Part shown: positions 7,292-14,664 of the stretch, piece by piece
Position numbering within the stretch: the first letter of the stretch is position 1
How the letters are laid out: each line of letters starts with the position of its first letter
Origin: Photorhabdus khanii NC19
Lineage (GTDB): Bacteria > Pseudomonadota > Gammaproteobacteria > Enterobacterales > Enterobacteriaceae
DNA: 64,000 nucleotides
NCBI RefSeq assembly: GCF_000517265.1
Contig: NZ_AYSJ01000013.1
Coordinates: 546,586 to 610,585 of the forward strand
Direction of reading: 5' to 3'
Position numbers and translations under genes: made by a program
Notes under the pieces: model-generated
Database searches by the model: none
The model's input: only the letters and a program-made list of their open reading frames with translations
What the model was told of the DNA's origin: nothing

Positions 7292-7336
7292 CTTGGAATT
7301 CAATAAGCTGTGTGACATAGCTATCACTCTTATCAC

Positions 7337-7363
7337 ATTATATTGGTTTTTGTAATTACACAA
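7337..7363 (-). promoter_or_regulatory. Candidate late promoter pR'
   Basis: A perfect TATAAT (7337-7342, minus strand) lies 15 bp downstream of TTGTGT (7358-7363), between the end of the Q gene and the late terminator. The spacing is short, so the -35 assignment is tentative; the position matches pR' of lambda-like phages. Confidence 0.5.
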
Positions 7364-7370
7364 CCCTTAT

Positions 7371-7769
7371 TTATGTAAACTGATAAATATTTTCTTTTTG
7401 AGTTACTTCATCTATTTCTAATTTAATCTCAGCTATTGCCAGACACCCTTCAATAAATCCCTCTGCCGATTGCAGTCGTTTGGCTACTTGATTATGAGAA
7501 ATACCAAGCTTTGACCCCATTATTCTAAGCGGCATTCTTCTCACGTAATACATAACAATAAGCTGAAAATAATAAGTGTTATAATCTTTTAGCCTTCTCA
7601 TTGCCGCGTCCACCGCGAGACCATCATCATCACAGCACTGTGGCCGCGACTTAACTTTGTTTTGAATTAATCCTTTGAACCCAGCTGCAATATGCGACCA
7701 ATCAACGTCACTGTTATCATTTGCCGCCCATGCTCCCCAACGCTCTAAAACTAGTTGAATGTCACGCAT
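7371..7769 (-). CDS. Antitermination protein Q, phage 82/21 type
   Basis: The product (132 residues) starts MRDIQLVLERWGAWAAND and has the block KSRPQCCDDDGLAVDAAM, both characteristic of the Q82-type late antiterminators (AntitermQ family). It loads onto RNA polymerase paused near pR' and lets it read through the late terminator into lysis and structural genes. The C-terminal half contains a helix-turn-helix-like segment (MPLRIMGSKLGISHNQVAKR). The gene is last before the late promoter and terminator, exactly as expected. Confidence 0.9.
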   Translation of the reverse strand: MRDIQLVLERWGAWAANDNSDVDWSHIAAGFKGLIQNKVKSRPQCCDDDGLAVDAAMRRLKDYNTYYFQLIVMYYVRRMPLRIMGSKLGISHNQVAKRLQSAEGFIEGCLAIAEIKLEIDEVTQKENIYQFT

Positions 7770-7772
7770 TAT

Positions 7773-7973
7773 TTACCCCCGGAGAACTGAATGATGTTTA
7801 TCGAGTCTTGTTGAATACATTGACTTGATATTGCCTTTCTTTATTAACCATCTCTCAGACAGAACTTTCATTTTCCCGTTATTACGTTGAACTACGGCAA
7901 ACTGTTGATTAGCGATCTTGCATCTGAACCTAGCCTCTTCTATTGCTGCTTCAATATCAGTGAAGATTGTCAT
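7773..7973 (-). CDS. Small nin-region protein, unknown
   Basis: A 66-residue basic product whose start overlaps the 3' end of ninG by 17 bp and whose stop abuts the Q gene. Position and overlap suggest a genuine nin-region gene. No family recognised. Confidence 0.5.
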   Translation of the reverse strand: MTIFTDIEAAIEEARFRCKIANQQFAVVQRNNGKMKVLSERWLIKKGNIKSMYSTRLDKHHSVLRG

Positions 7974-8556
7974 TGCTTAAGCTCCTGAGCTTTGCACGAT
8001 ACTCATCACAAATACGTTCGTAATCTTCACGCCGCCATTTCATTAGCGGCCTTTGCGTCATTAAAGCATCAAACCTCTCTTGCCCAATTTTCTCAATCAA
8101 TCTGGGTTTATAATTAATTATATTTCCTGATAAATGGTTATTACATGCAGAGCATTGTTTATGAGTATTGTCTTCATCAAATCTCAATTCTGGATGAGCC
8201 TTAGTTGTTCGATAATGCCCTGCTTGATATTGTCCCTTATGAGATCGCCCGCAACTAATGCACGGAAGGTCTTTATCTCTTTCTCTGATATATGCATTAA
8301 ATGCTTGCTGTGCCTGATTCCTGAAATATGAGATGGGCTTGACTGCTAATTTACGGGCTTTGAGTTTATCTTTCTGTTCTGTTAGTTCTTGCTGACGTTT
8401 CTTTTTAAGTTCCCATTCTGCTAATTCCTGTTTCTTTTTTCGGTCTTTCCTGCCTTTAGCTGCTGCACATTCAATTGAACATGTATTTTGAAATTGCCGA
8501 ACGGGTTGATATTCTTTATGACACTCCTTGCACTTTCTTATTCGAAGTTTTTTCAT
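7957..8556 (-). CDS. ninG: Recombination protein NinG (Rap)
   Basis: NinG/Rap is a structure-specific nuclease acting on recombination branch points. The protein has an N-terminal CxxC zinc knuckle (CKECHKEY), a lysine-rich coiled segment, and the conserved CISCGR...QAGHYRT...RFDEDNTHKQCSACNNHLSGN block of the family. The ATG at 8556 is chosen because GGAGGAG precedes it, giving 199 residues, close to lambda NinG (204). It overlaps ninE by 41 bp. Confidence 0.9.
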   Translation of the reverse strand: MKKLRIRKCKECHKEYQPVRQFQNTCSIECAAAKGRKDRKKKQELAEWELKKKRQQELTEQKDKLKARKLAVKPISYFRNQAQQAFNAYIRERDKDLPCISCGRSHKGQYQAGHYRTTKAHPELRFDEDNTHKQCSACNNHLSGNIINYKPRLIEKIGQERFDALMTQRPLMKWRREDYERICDEYRAKLRSLSNDNLH

Positions 8557-8719
8557 TTCTATTTCTCCTCCGATCCCACTTCGCACGCAATAGCTCATAA
8601 ACGTAATCAAACGTTTTAACTTCTGACTCTGTGGGAACTGGCTTTGATTTTTTATTAGACGGGACTTTATAGATTAGATTATTGATGACTCGTTGAGTCT
8701 GTGATGTTTGTTGACTCAT
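8516..8719 (-). CDS. NinE-like protein
   Basis: The 67-residue protein resembles lambda NinE (60 residues): both have an N-terminal INNLIYKVPSNKKSKP-like segment (lambda GHIYRVPNRRKRKP), a middle Y..LL..KW motif and a basic tail. Function is unknown in lambda. It is correctly placed directly upstream of ninG. Confidence 0.65.
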   Translation of the reverse strand: MSQQTSQTQRVINNLIYKVPSNKKSKPVPTESEVKTFDYVYELLRAKWDRRRNRNEKTSNKKVQGVS

Positions 8720-8900
8720 TTAATTTCACCATATCTTTCTTTATTTTCCTGATAGCATTCAGTGCCCTTTTACCCTGCCTGAGTTGCCATAGCGCATAAA
8801 TACAAAGTACTCTCGCAGCACACGCGAGCCACACAAGACCAAAAACAAATGTTGCTACGATGCCAGCAAAAGCATAGAAATAGAGTATCCAGTCATTCAT
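8679..8900 (-). CDS. Small membrane protein of the nin region
   Basis: The 73-residue product has one or two hydrophobic segments (residues 4-35, LYFYAFAGIVATFVFGLVWL) and a basic cytoplasmic tail. It overlaps both neighbours, a sign of operon membership. No family recognised. Confidence 0.5.
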   Translation of the reverse strand: MNDWILYFYAFAGIVATFVFGLVWLACAARVLCIYALWQLRQGKRALNAIRKIKKDMVKLNESTNITDSTSHQ

Positions 8901-9340
8901 TTATCTTGCTCCTGTTTTAATTTCATATATTGTGAATTATTTGGAATAGTCACTAAACACCCAATATCTAATGCCCATTTTTCAACTTGCGTCATGAAAT
9001 AGAACATTTCACCCGTATCTAATTTAGATGTCTTTCTAAGTGTTCTTACCCGTTCCGGTGACTGAGTATTTAGATCAATAATATCTATTGCTTCATAACC
9101 CAAAAACGTATGCTTCAATGCCTCTTTAACTTCCTCCGGCGTTAACTTGGAATTGTGTAAATTCAAATAACGACTTATCTCACCGCACCACATATGAAAT
9201 GTACTATTTTGTGGAATAGAACGAATATCTTTCCACGGCTTAATAATAATTCGATGCGGCTGTTTCGTTTGAAGTGTTTCTTTCAATATTTCCCATGCTT
9301 GGGATTTATTTGATTCGTGAAAACAAAAATCAGCTTCCAT
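8897..9340 (-). CDS. NinB/Orf-like recombination mediator
   Basis: Lambda NinB (Orf) helps Beta displace SSB and load on ssDNA. The 147-residue product is the right length (lambda NinB 146) and has the family-like segment RSIPQNSTFHMWCGEISRYL, comparable to RSLDQNRKLWACLGDVSRQV of lambda. It is first of the recombination genes in the nin region. Similarity outside that block is weak, so the call is moderate. Confidence 0.6.
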   Translation of the reverse strand: MEADFCFHESNKSQAWEILKETLQTKQPHRIIIKPWKDIRSIPQNSTFHMWCGEISRYLNLHNSKLTPEEVKEALKHTFLGYEAIDIIDLNTQSPERVRTLRKTSKLDTGEMFYFMTQVEKWALDIGCLVTIPNNSQYMKLKQEQDK

Positions 9341-9539
9341 TTTTATTTACCCTCTGATTCCAGGCTTGAATAGCGTCATGTTCAGTATTTCGGGTTATTT
9401 TGATAATATCACGGCTATTACAGTGATGTTGAATCGTTACGCTGTATATATTCCAGCGCTGACCTGTCCACATTTGATTTGGAATAATGATTGTTTCATA
9501 TCCAGCGCAAAATGGGCACGGCTTAAGTTTCTCTGTCAT
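9330..9539 (-). CDS. Lar-like small zinc-finger protein
   Basis: The 69-residue protein starts with LKPCPFCAG, the motif of the Lar restriction-alleviation family, and ends with a family-like DAIQAWNQR segment. Lar proteins stimulate host Dam/EcoKI modification to protect phage DNA. Only one CxxC plus later H/C residues (HHC) is visible. Function here is inferred from the family. Confidence 0.6.
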   Translation of the reverse strand: MTEKLKPCPFCAGYETIIIPNQMWTGQRWNIYSVTIQHHCNSRDIIKITRNTEHDAIQAWNQRVNKNGS

Positions 9540-9769
9540 GTTTTCATCGGAGGGTTTGGGAGCGGTTGCCAGTGGGTTATCATTGAGTAATCATCATCAA
9601 GCAACCAATCACCTTGTCCGAAATCTTGACAAATAGACCATAGCCAGCCTTCTGAGTCCCATGTTCTAACGTAGCAGTTCCAAATGAATTCACCTTCGCT
9701 ATTAAACCATCCAGCAAATACGGGCGTATCTAATTCCGGTAACTGCTCACTGCATTTAATCCAGTTCAT
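9536..9769 (-). CDS. DUF551-containing protein
   Basis: The 77-residue product has the DUF551 signature: MNWIKCSEQLPELDTPVFAG at the N-terminus and the terminal THWQPLPNPP. Such proteins are common in lambdoid early operons; function is unknown. It overlaps the Lar-like gene by 4 bp. Confidence 0.75.
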   Translation of the reverse strand: MNWIKCSEQLPELDTPVFAGWFNSEGEFIWNCYVRTWDSEGWLWSICQDFGQGDWLLDDDYSMITHWQPLPNPPMKT

Positions 9770-9781
9770 ATTAAAAATCCT

Positions 9782-10735
9782 TCATCTCTGTAACTGCTCT
9801 TGAAATACTTTAGCGCCATTGATCAGCATATCGTTAAAATCTCCGGTTTCGGGCCATCTGATACTCACTAACTCGACATCGTTGTTACTCAGAATATTTT
9901 TATTGCCACACTCAAACGCTGCCGCTAGTCCGGTTCCGTTACTATCTCTGTCAGCAAATATGATCAGATGCTTAACCCCTTTCGGCGCTCTGAACTTCCG
10001 TAAAAATCCTGCATTCAGTGTTGACCATGTGTTACATCCGTATATCTGCTTACATGACAGAGCTGTCTCTATCCCCTCAGCAATCCCTAATGTGGAAGAA
10101 ACTGGAAACATGCGAATAGCAATGGAATTAGCAAAGTTCAGATAATTTTCTTCCTGCAATTTCAGCATCCGCTTATTGCCGTCGAACTCCGCTTTTTTCT
10201 CTCCATCAAGCACAGTTCTATGGAGATAACAGCCCGCCCCTTTATCGTCAGTCGCTATTGACCAGATCGCCTGTTTGGCTCCGAATGGTGTATTTTCGTC
10301 AGTGTTAAAGCGAATATGACCGGACGGTAATTCGAATATGCCGCGATTGAATAAGTAATGCTGAGCGGGTGTATCTTTGAGTGGGAGTAATGTTGAGAAC
10401 TTACTAATGACTTTTACGCGAGTGGCCTGGATTTCTGGAGGAGGGCGCTGTTTATCTTGACCTCCTTTGTAGCTGTTTCCTATCAGTGAATCAATTTCTC
10501 TCGCTAGCGTCTTGAAATCTTTTCTTTGGGTTAATTCTAGTAACTTCCACCCATCCCCTGCACCACAGCTGCATATCCACGATCCGGTACCGTCCTTGTC
10601 ATCACATCGGTATTTTCCTTTTCGCTGGCATGCCGGGCACTCTCCTGAATAGTGCTTTTTGCCCGTAACAGGAGGCAAATCGTAGTATTCGAATATTTCA
10701 GGCCACCGCCCTTTCACTGCTTCCACTGTCCGCAT
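9782..10735 (-). CDS. Phage primase (zinc finger plus Toprim)
   Basis: The 317-residue protein (ATG at 10735, preceded by AGGAGAAG) has an N-terminal P4-alpha-like zinc-binding domain (CPACQ...CSCG, about residues 33-57). A Toprim domain follows, with GIAEGIETALS and FADRDSNGTG motifs carrying the metal-binding acidic residues. It would synthesise primers for phage replication together with the helicase encoded immediately upstream, whose 3' end it overlaps by 38 bp. The C-terminus ends in GDFNDML, typical of this family. Confidence 0.85.
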   Translation of the reverse strand: MRTVEAVKGRWPEIFEYYDLPPVTGKKHYSGECPACQRKGKYRCDDKDGTGSWICSCGAGDGWKLLELTQRKDFKTLAREIDSLIGNSYKGGQDKQRPPPEIQATRVKVISKFSTLLPLKDTPAQHYLFNRGIFELPSGHIRFNTDENTPFGAKQAIWSIATDDKGAGCYLHRTVLDGEKKAEFDGNKRMLKLQEENYLNFANSIAIRMFPVSSTLGIAEGIETALSCKQIYGCNTWSTLNAGFLRKFRAPKGVKHLIIFADRDSNGTGLAAAFECGNKNILSNNDVELVSIRWPETGDFNDMLINGAKVFQEQLQR

Positions 10736-12236
10736 TTTTCTTCTCCTGCATCTTGGCCCATGCAATTTGTTTAGAACGAATGAAGTTGTAAACTTCCGGT
10801 GAGATTTCAACTAAGTGATCGCTTAAGTCTCTGGGCCATACGCCAAATTTTTTCTTGAACGTATGGGCACACCAGCCATCAGAAATAGGCTTTCCCTGAT
10901 TAGCACGTTCACGCTGATAATATTTAATCTGTGACCACCAGCTTTGCTTCTCTTCTTTCGAGTAAATCTTGTCGCCCTTGCCCAATTTTTTCAGCCCACG
11001 AGATTCATCAACGTCAACGTTCTCGCCCATCAGTGGTTTAAACCCACACTTAGGGCAAACATAGATACCGGCTGGTTTCATGTAGTGACAGCTAGGGCAC
11101 TCCTTCGGTAACTTTGCTTTCTTCTCACACTCGCTGTAACCAGACTGGGTTTTCATGCCATCGTTTTTGGAAGGTAATTTGTCGTATTCGATTTCATCCG
11201 GGAAACCAAGCAAGTGAACGCTGCCGCTGTGATCAAAAATAAGGCATTTGTCTTTGCCCTTCGCAGTTCTCAACCCACGCCCCAGACACTGAACCCATCT
11301 AATCTCTGATTTAGTCGGGCGAGCGTAAATGATGCACCGCACATCACTATCAAACCCAGCAACAAGCACACCAACGTTAACAATGATTTTTGTTGCCCCG
11401 TTCTCAAATCGATTAATGATCAACTGCCGCTCGTCATGCGGGGTTTCAGCTGTCATCACTTCAGCGTTAATACCCGATTTGTTAAATTCCATCGTGACAT
11501 AGTTAGCGTGCTTGACATTCACACAAAAGCAAATCGTTGGCCGGTCCTCGCCATTTTCAAGCCAGAACTTAACGATATTACCGACCAGCGTTGAATCACC
11601 CATGATCTGCGCTAATTGCTCCTCGTTATAGTCATTACCAAATGCAGCTAGACTGGTCGTTTTAACGCCGCTTAAGTCGGGATTATCTGGCGCGTAAAAC
11701 TCATACGGGCTTAAGTCACCGATACCGATCAACTCTTTCATCGTCGTTGGCTTAATCAACTTCTCGTAATATTTACCCATCCACGCCGCGAACGGCGTTC
11801 CTGATAAACCGACAACTCTAATATCGCTATCTCTGATAATTTCAAGCAACTTGCGGCGCTTCATGTGCGCCTCATCGATGATCAACAAATCGATGTCATC
11901 TGGAAATTGCCGGCGTATCAGTGTGTCAGCCGAAGCAATTTGGATTAGCCGGTCGGGATCGTGTAACGGATGATTACGCCACACATAGCTGATCTGGTCA
12001 GCGGGTAGTCCGTATTCAACAAAACGGGTCGCGGTCTGATCCAGCAACACTGTGTATGGGGCAACGAACATCACTCTCATACCATGACTGACAAATCCGT
12101 CAGCAATAAACGCCGCTATCGCTGTTTTTCCAAAACCCACACTGGCGGATAGCAAAAACGTTCGGTGTTTTTTCCATTCAGTCCGCAACATGTTTAATGC
12201 CGTGACTTGTTTTAATTTCGGTTGTATATTTAACAT
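10698..12236 (-). CDS. SF2 DEAH-box replication helicase
   Basis: The 512-residue protein has Walker A (SVGFGKTAIAAF, about residue 33), DEAH (IIDEAHMKRRK), motif III-like SGTPFA and motif VI (QCLGRGLRTA), so it is an active-looking superfamily 2 helicase. A four-cysteine zinc ribbon (CPSC...CPKC) lies near residues 392-411. Phage members of this family pair with a small DNA-binding protein and a primase, as here, and form the replication module. It follows the RepL-like gene after 2 bp. Confidence 0.85.
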   Translation of the reverse strand: MLNIQPKLKQVTALNMLRTEWKKHRTFLLSASVGFGKTAIAAFIADGFVSHGMRVMFVAPYTVLLDQTATRFVEYGLPADQISYVWRNHPLHDPDRLIQIASADTLIRRQFPDDIDLLIIDEAHMKRRKLLEIIRDSDIRVVGLSGTPFAAWMGKYYEKLIKPTTMKELIGIGDLSPYEFYAPDNPDLSGVKTTSLAAFGNDYNEEQLAQIMGDSTLVGNIVKFWLENGEDRPTICFCVNVKHANYVTMEFNKSGINAEVMTAETPHDERQLIINRFENGATKIIVNVGVLVAGFDSDVRCIIYARPTKSEIRWVQCLGRGLRTAKGKDKCLIFDHSGSVHLLGFPDEIEYDKLPSKNDGMKTQSGYSECEKKAKLPKECPSCHYMKPAGIYVCPKCGFKPLMGENVDVDESRGLKKLGKGDKIYSKEEKQSWWSQIKYYQRERANQGKPISDGWCAHTFKKKFGVWPRDLSDHLVEISPEVYNFIRSKQIAWAKMQEKKNADSGSSERAVA

Positions 12237-12238
12237 GA

Positions 12239-12691
12239 TTAAGTTCCTCTAAGTTTTCGGGCGGAGATCTCCCTCAAAGTTTTCCGCCCGGCCTCCTCAA
12301 GTTTTTTTCCGTTCATCGCCTGCGCTGCCGAGGCGAAATCAATAACTCCAGGTAATTTTTCAGCGTTCAATGTGTAATACGACGCTTTGGGTATATTCCA
12401 GCTTCGACCTCCCCATACAAATTCTGGGTTAATTGCGTAAATCCCCCTCTTGTGTTTTATCAAGTTTTGCTTTGTAAGTTCCTTAACAGCTCTCTCAACT
12501 GTCCTGATCGTTGTTTCGAATCTCTCTGCAAGTTCAGCTTGTGTTGTTACGACTCTTCCCAGTCGCCAATCAGCGACATCAACCAAATACCAAAAGATTT
12601 TTTGGCCCGATGGACTCAGTTCAGATAGCCTTTTTCCAAACTCAACAAGCCTAAATGTTCTAACAAAACCCCGCATAAAACCTCTTAACAT
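12239..12691 (-). CDS. Winged-helix replication protein, RepL-like
   Basis: The product carries a winged helix (TQAELAERFETTIRTVERAVKELTKQNLI) like RepL-type replication initiators. The frame is open further upstream to 12775, but that stretch contains two operator-like palindromes, so the start is more likely at 12691 (150 residues) or at 12676, which has AAGAGG just upstream. It probably recognises the phage origin and directs the helicase and primase encoded downstream. It may alternatively be a regulator. Confidence 0.6.
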   Translation of the reverse strand: MLRGFMRGFVRTFRLVEFGKRLSELSPSGQKIFWYLVDVADWRLGRVVTTQAELAERFETTIRTVERAVKELTKQNLIKHKRGIYAINPEFVWGGRSWNIPKASYYTLNAEKLPGVIDFASAAQAMNGKKLEEAGRKTLREISARKLRGT

Positions 12692-12718
12692 ATTGATTTT
12701 TAAAGTTAAAAAACCAAC

Positions 12719-12757
12719 CCGACAAGCCTTGTCGGTATAACCCGACAGATCCTGTCG
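12719..12757. promoter_or_regulatory. Tandem palindromes upstream of the RepL-like gene
   Basis: CCGACAAG-C-CTTGTCGG (12719-12735) is a perfect 8-bp-arm palindrome. CGACAG-ATC-CTGTCG (12743-12757) is a second with the same half-site core CGACA. Their centres are 23 bp apart, about two helical turns. They are candidate operators or origin sites for a dimeric DNA-binding protein, such as the adjacent winged-helix protein. The stretch 12776-12948 to the right holds no convincing gene. Confidence 0.5.
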
Positions 12758-12948
12758 AAAATTTTCTCGTAACAAATTGATTTATAAAGAATTTTAAAAA
12801 TCACTCTCCTTGTCCTTAGGTTAGGTACTCTGTGACTCGATCTGCCGTTGACCTTGACCTTAATTTTTCGGGTTTTAGCCTTGTGCAAACCTTGCCTTTC
12901 AACACTTACCAGCAACACAAGCCAGATTTTTATGTTGGCTTCGGAGTT

Positions 12949-13275
12949 TCAGGCGACTGCCTGATAGGGTTGGTTCTCTGGCATGTGCTTTGTTGAAAGT
13001 TCCTGCGGGGTTGTTACATACCCCTGGCTGAAAGCAGCATATTTCCTGACAAACTCCCTTAATCGGATATTTGCTGATCGTCTTGCCGTGTTATCTTTCC
13101 GATATGAAACCGGTTCTTCATCCCAAGACTCTTGATAAACCTCGGCATACCGCACCGTAATTTTTCCGCGAGTTGACGGATCGAGCTGCAACAGCATTTC
13201 TCGGATCCATTTTTCATCATCACGAAAGAAATTAGCCGGCATCAAGACATTGACGTGATAGTCGAAACTGTCCAT
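12949..13275 (-). CDS. Conserved lambdoid early protein, unknown
   Basis: The 108-residue product starts MDSFDYHVNVLMPANFFRDD and continues with an arginine-rich RKDNTARRSANIRLREFV segment. Related small proteins occur in the replication region of lambdoid phages, next to cII, but no function is known to me. It lies 11-17 bp downstream of cII in the same operon, so it is controlled by pR and N antitermination. Confidence 0.6.
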   Translation of the reverse strand: MDSFDYHVNVLMPANFFRDDEKWIREMLLQLDPSTRGKITVRYAEVYQESWDEEPVSYRKDNTARRSANIRLREFVRKYAAFSQGYVTTPQELSTKHMPENQPYQAVA

Positions 13276-13292
13276 AATCACCTCGTTCTTAG

Positions 13293-13607
13293 CTATTCCT
13301 GTGCCCCATCTGTTCCCGCAGTCGGGGCGCTTTCTCTTAAGTGAGATAGCATTTCTTGCAACGCTTTAGCTATCTGTGCTGTTTCTTCTCCGTGGATCAC
13401 TACTTCACTGATCGGAGCGTCAAAACCGATTGCTGCCAGCAATTTTGCGGCTTTTGTAACAAAGCCCGTCTGCTCTGTTTGCCAGCGACTTATCTGTGAT
13501 TGATGCACGCCGCAGGCATTCGCAACATGTTTCGGACCGGTAATGACAATTCCCTTTCGTATTCGTGACTCGATTTCTACAGTTTTGCGTTCCATTGCGC
13601 TATTCAT
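13293..13607 (-). CDS. cII: Transcriptional activator CII
   Basis: CII activates establishment of lysogeny (cI and int promoters). The 104-residue protein has the family N-terminus (MERKTVEIESRIRKGIVITG) and helix-turn-helix (PKHVANACGVHQSQISRWQT), and the length matches lambda CII (97). It is the first gene after nutR and the tR1-like terminator. Translation could start at 13607 or at the internal ATG at 13595. A second, partial copy of this coding region survives at 29249-29345. Confidence 0.9.
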   Translation of the reverse strand: MNSAMERKTVEIESRIRKGIVITGPKHVANACGVHQSQISRWQTEQTGFVTKAAKLLAAIGFDAPISEVVIHGEETAQIAKALQEMLSHLRESAPTAGTDGAQE

Positions 13608-13639
13608 CTGTTAAATTTCCTAAATAAAATAAAGTTAAT

Positions 13640-13656
13640 AACCCTGTTTTAGGGTT
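13640..13656 (-). terminator. tR1-like terminator between nutR and cII
   Basis: On the minus strand AACCCT-AAAAC-AGGGTT forms a 6-bp hairpin followed by the T-rich tail ATTAACTTTATTTTATTT. It lies between nutR and cII, where lambda has tR1, and would be overcome by N. Confidence 0.65.
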
Positions 13657-13685
13657 ACGCTCCCCACTTTGTCTTTGTGAGGAAT

Positions 13686-13715
13686 GCGCTTTTCAGCGCT
13701 ATCTGTTAAAGAGCA
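13686..13715 (-). promoter_or_regulatory. nutR antitermination site
   Basis: Minus strand: boxA TGCTCTTTAACA (13715-13704), 4-nt spacer GATA, boxB GCGCTGAAAAGCGC (13699-13686), a 5-bp stem with a GAAA loop. The boxB stem differs from that of nutL at one base pair by compensatory change (GCGCT/AGCGC versus GCACT/AGTGC), strong evidence for an RNA structure. It precedes the tR1-like hairpin and cII. Confidence 0.85.
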
Positions 13716-13747
13716 GCGAGCTATACCGGCTCGCGGGTTTGTTATCG

Positions 13748-13957
13748 TTATGCCGCTTTTGGCGGGAAGATGTCATCTAAACAATACTTCCCTCCCAAGG
13801 AATTGAGTATGTACACAATCTTGCGACATGAGTGTAAATCTGGAGTTCTAATTCCAGACTCATAATTACCGATACGTGATTGTGACCAGCCGAGCTTTGT
13901 TGCTAATTCAGCTTGAGTAATGCCGATCACTTTCCTTGCATCTGAGATCTTGTTCAT
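13748..13957 (-). CDS. Cro-like repressor
   Basis: A 69-residue single-domain XRE-type helix-turn-helix protein (ITQAELATKLGWSQSRIGNYESG, residues 13-35), divergent from the cI-like gene across the operator region. It shares the recognition-helix sequence WSQSRIGNYESG with the cI-like protein (WASQSRIGNYESG), so both should bind the same operators. It is the first gene of the pR operon. Confidence 0.85.
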   Translation of the reverse strand: MNKISDARKVIGITQAELATKLGWSQSRIGNYESGIRTPDLHSCRKIVYILNSLGGKYCLDDIFPPKAA

Positions 13958-13985
13958 AGTTACTCCCTGTATCTAAATCATCATC

Positions 13986-14048
13986 ATTAAACACAATTTG
14001 TGATTCGTTGTAAACACAAATCGTGAAAGATAAAAAACACGTGCTGTG
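13986..14048. promoter_or_regulatory. OR operator region with pR promoter
   Basis: Three CACnnnnnGTG sites lie at 13992-14002 (CACAATTTGTG, a perfect palindrome), 14015-14025 (CACAAATCGTG) and 14038-14048 (CACGTGCTGTG), each exactly 23 bp apart. On the minus strand TTTACA (14009-14014) and TTTAAT (13986-13991) are 17 bp apart and form pR for cro. The first operator lies inside the spacer and the second abuts the -35. The cI promoter (pRM) should lie near the third site, but no clear hexamers are seen. Confidence 0.8.
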
Positions 14049-14062
14049 TTAAATAAGAGTCC

Positions 14063-14467
14063 ATGAAAACAAATGAAAGCGTTGGCGCAAGAATTAAGCG
14101 TCTTAGAAACAAACAAAAAATGAGCCAAGCTGCACTTGCGGAGCGGTGTGGCTGGGCCTCTCAGTCAAGAATAGGAAACTATGAATCTGGCACTAGAAAT
14201 GTCAGCGCTGATGATGCAGTCATTTTATCTAAAGCCCTTGATGTTTCTCCATCTGAATTAATGTTCGGCGAACAACAAGAATGCTGTGTAGATAGCCAAC
14301 TTAAAAGTAAGGAGTTGAGCCGACGTCAAGAAATACTTCTTGAACTATTCGATGAACTACCAGACAGCGAAGCTGACGAACTTTTAAAAACTCTTGAAGA
14401 AAAAAAACGGTATTACAATCAATTACTAGAAGAACTATCACAGAAGAAAAGCAAAAAGAAAGCATAA
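14063..14467 (+). CDS. CI-like prophage repressor, short form
   Basis: The 134-residue protein has an N-terminal XRE helix-turn-helix (KMSQAALAERCGWASQSRIGNYESG, residues 18-42) and a helical, acidic and then lysine-rich C-terminus (ELFDELPDSEADELLKTLEE). It lacks the S24 autocleavage domain of lambda CI, so RecA-stimulated self-cleavage is not expected. The start is the ATG at 14063 behind AAGAG. It is divergent from cro and upstream of the rexA/rexB-like genes. Confidence 0.85.
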   Translation: MKTNESVGARIKRLRNKQKMSQAALAERCGWASQSRIGNYESGTRNVSADDAVILSKALDVSPSELMFGEQQECCVDSQLKSKELSRRQEILLELFDELPDSEADELLKTLEEKKRYYNQLLEELSQKKSKKKA

Positions 14468-14487
14468 AGAATTTTTTTAATAATCAA

Positions 14488-14515
14488 AATGTTCCCCGTT
14501 TATGGGGATGGATCG
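14488..14515. repeat. Solitary CRISPR-repeat-like element
   Basis: The 28-nt element contains TGTTCCCCG (14490-14498), a 5-nt spacer TTTAT and GGGGATGGATCG (14504-14515). Type I-E repeats of enterobacteria have TGTTCCCCG, about seven variable bases, then GGGGATAAACCG or GGGGATGAACCG. The match is therefore 9/9 on the left and about 10/12 on the right, with a shorter loop. There is no second copy nearby, so it is not an array. It lies in the 197-bp gap between cI and the rexA-like gene. It could instead be an ordinary hairpin; no T-run follows. Confidence 0.35.
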
Positions 14516-14664
14516 CATTCTGAGCATTACCACACAATAACTTGGTAATAGTGATTCAGTATGGTGCCCCACACGTTGGCGAATAAGTGATTTGAAAGGC
14601 AAGTGAATTAAAATAGCTCACTCCTTCGCTACTAGTCAAAAATTGATTTACTTAAGGTGGCGTT

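Noticed and set aside
7114-7320. Plus-strand 68-codon frame spanning the tRNA
   Set aside because: It reads through the reverse complement of a complete tRNA; the typical HGIEPCPSDFQSPAR translation of an antisense tRNA shows it is spurious.
12692-12918. Extension of the RepL-like gene to 12775 and a separate minus-strand frame at 12706-12918
   Set aside because: Both would place two operator-like palindromes inside coding sequence; the amino-acid composition is not protein-like and better start signals exist further in.
14488-14515. CRISPR array
   Set aside because: Only a single repeat-like unit exists; no second copy at spacer distance was found, so no array is called.
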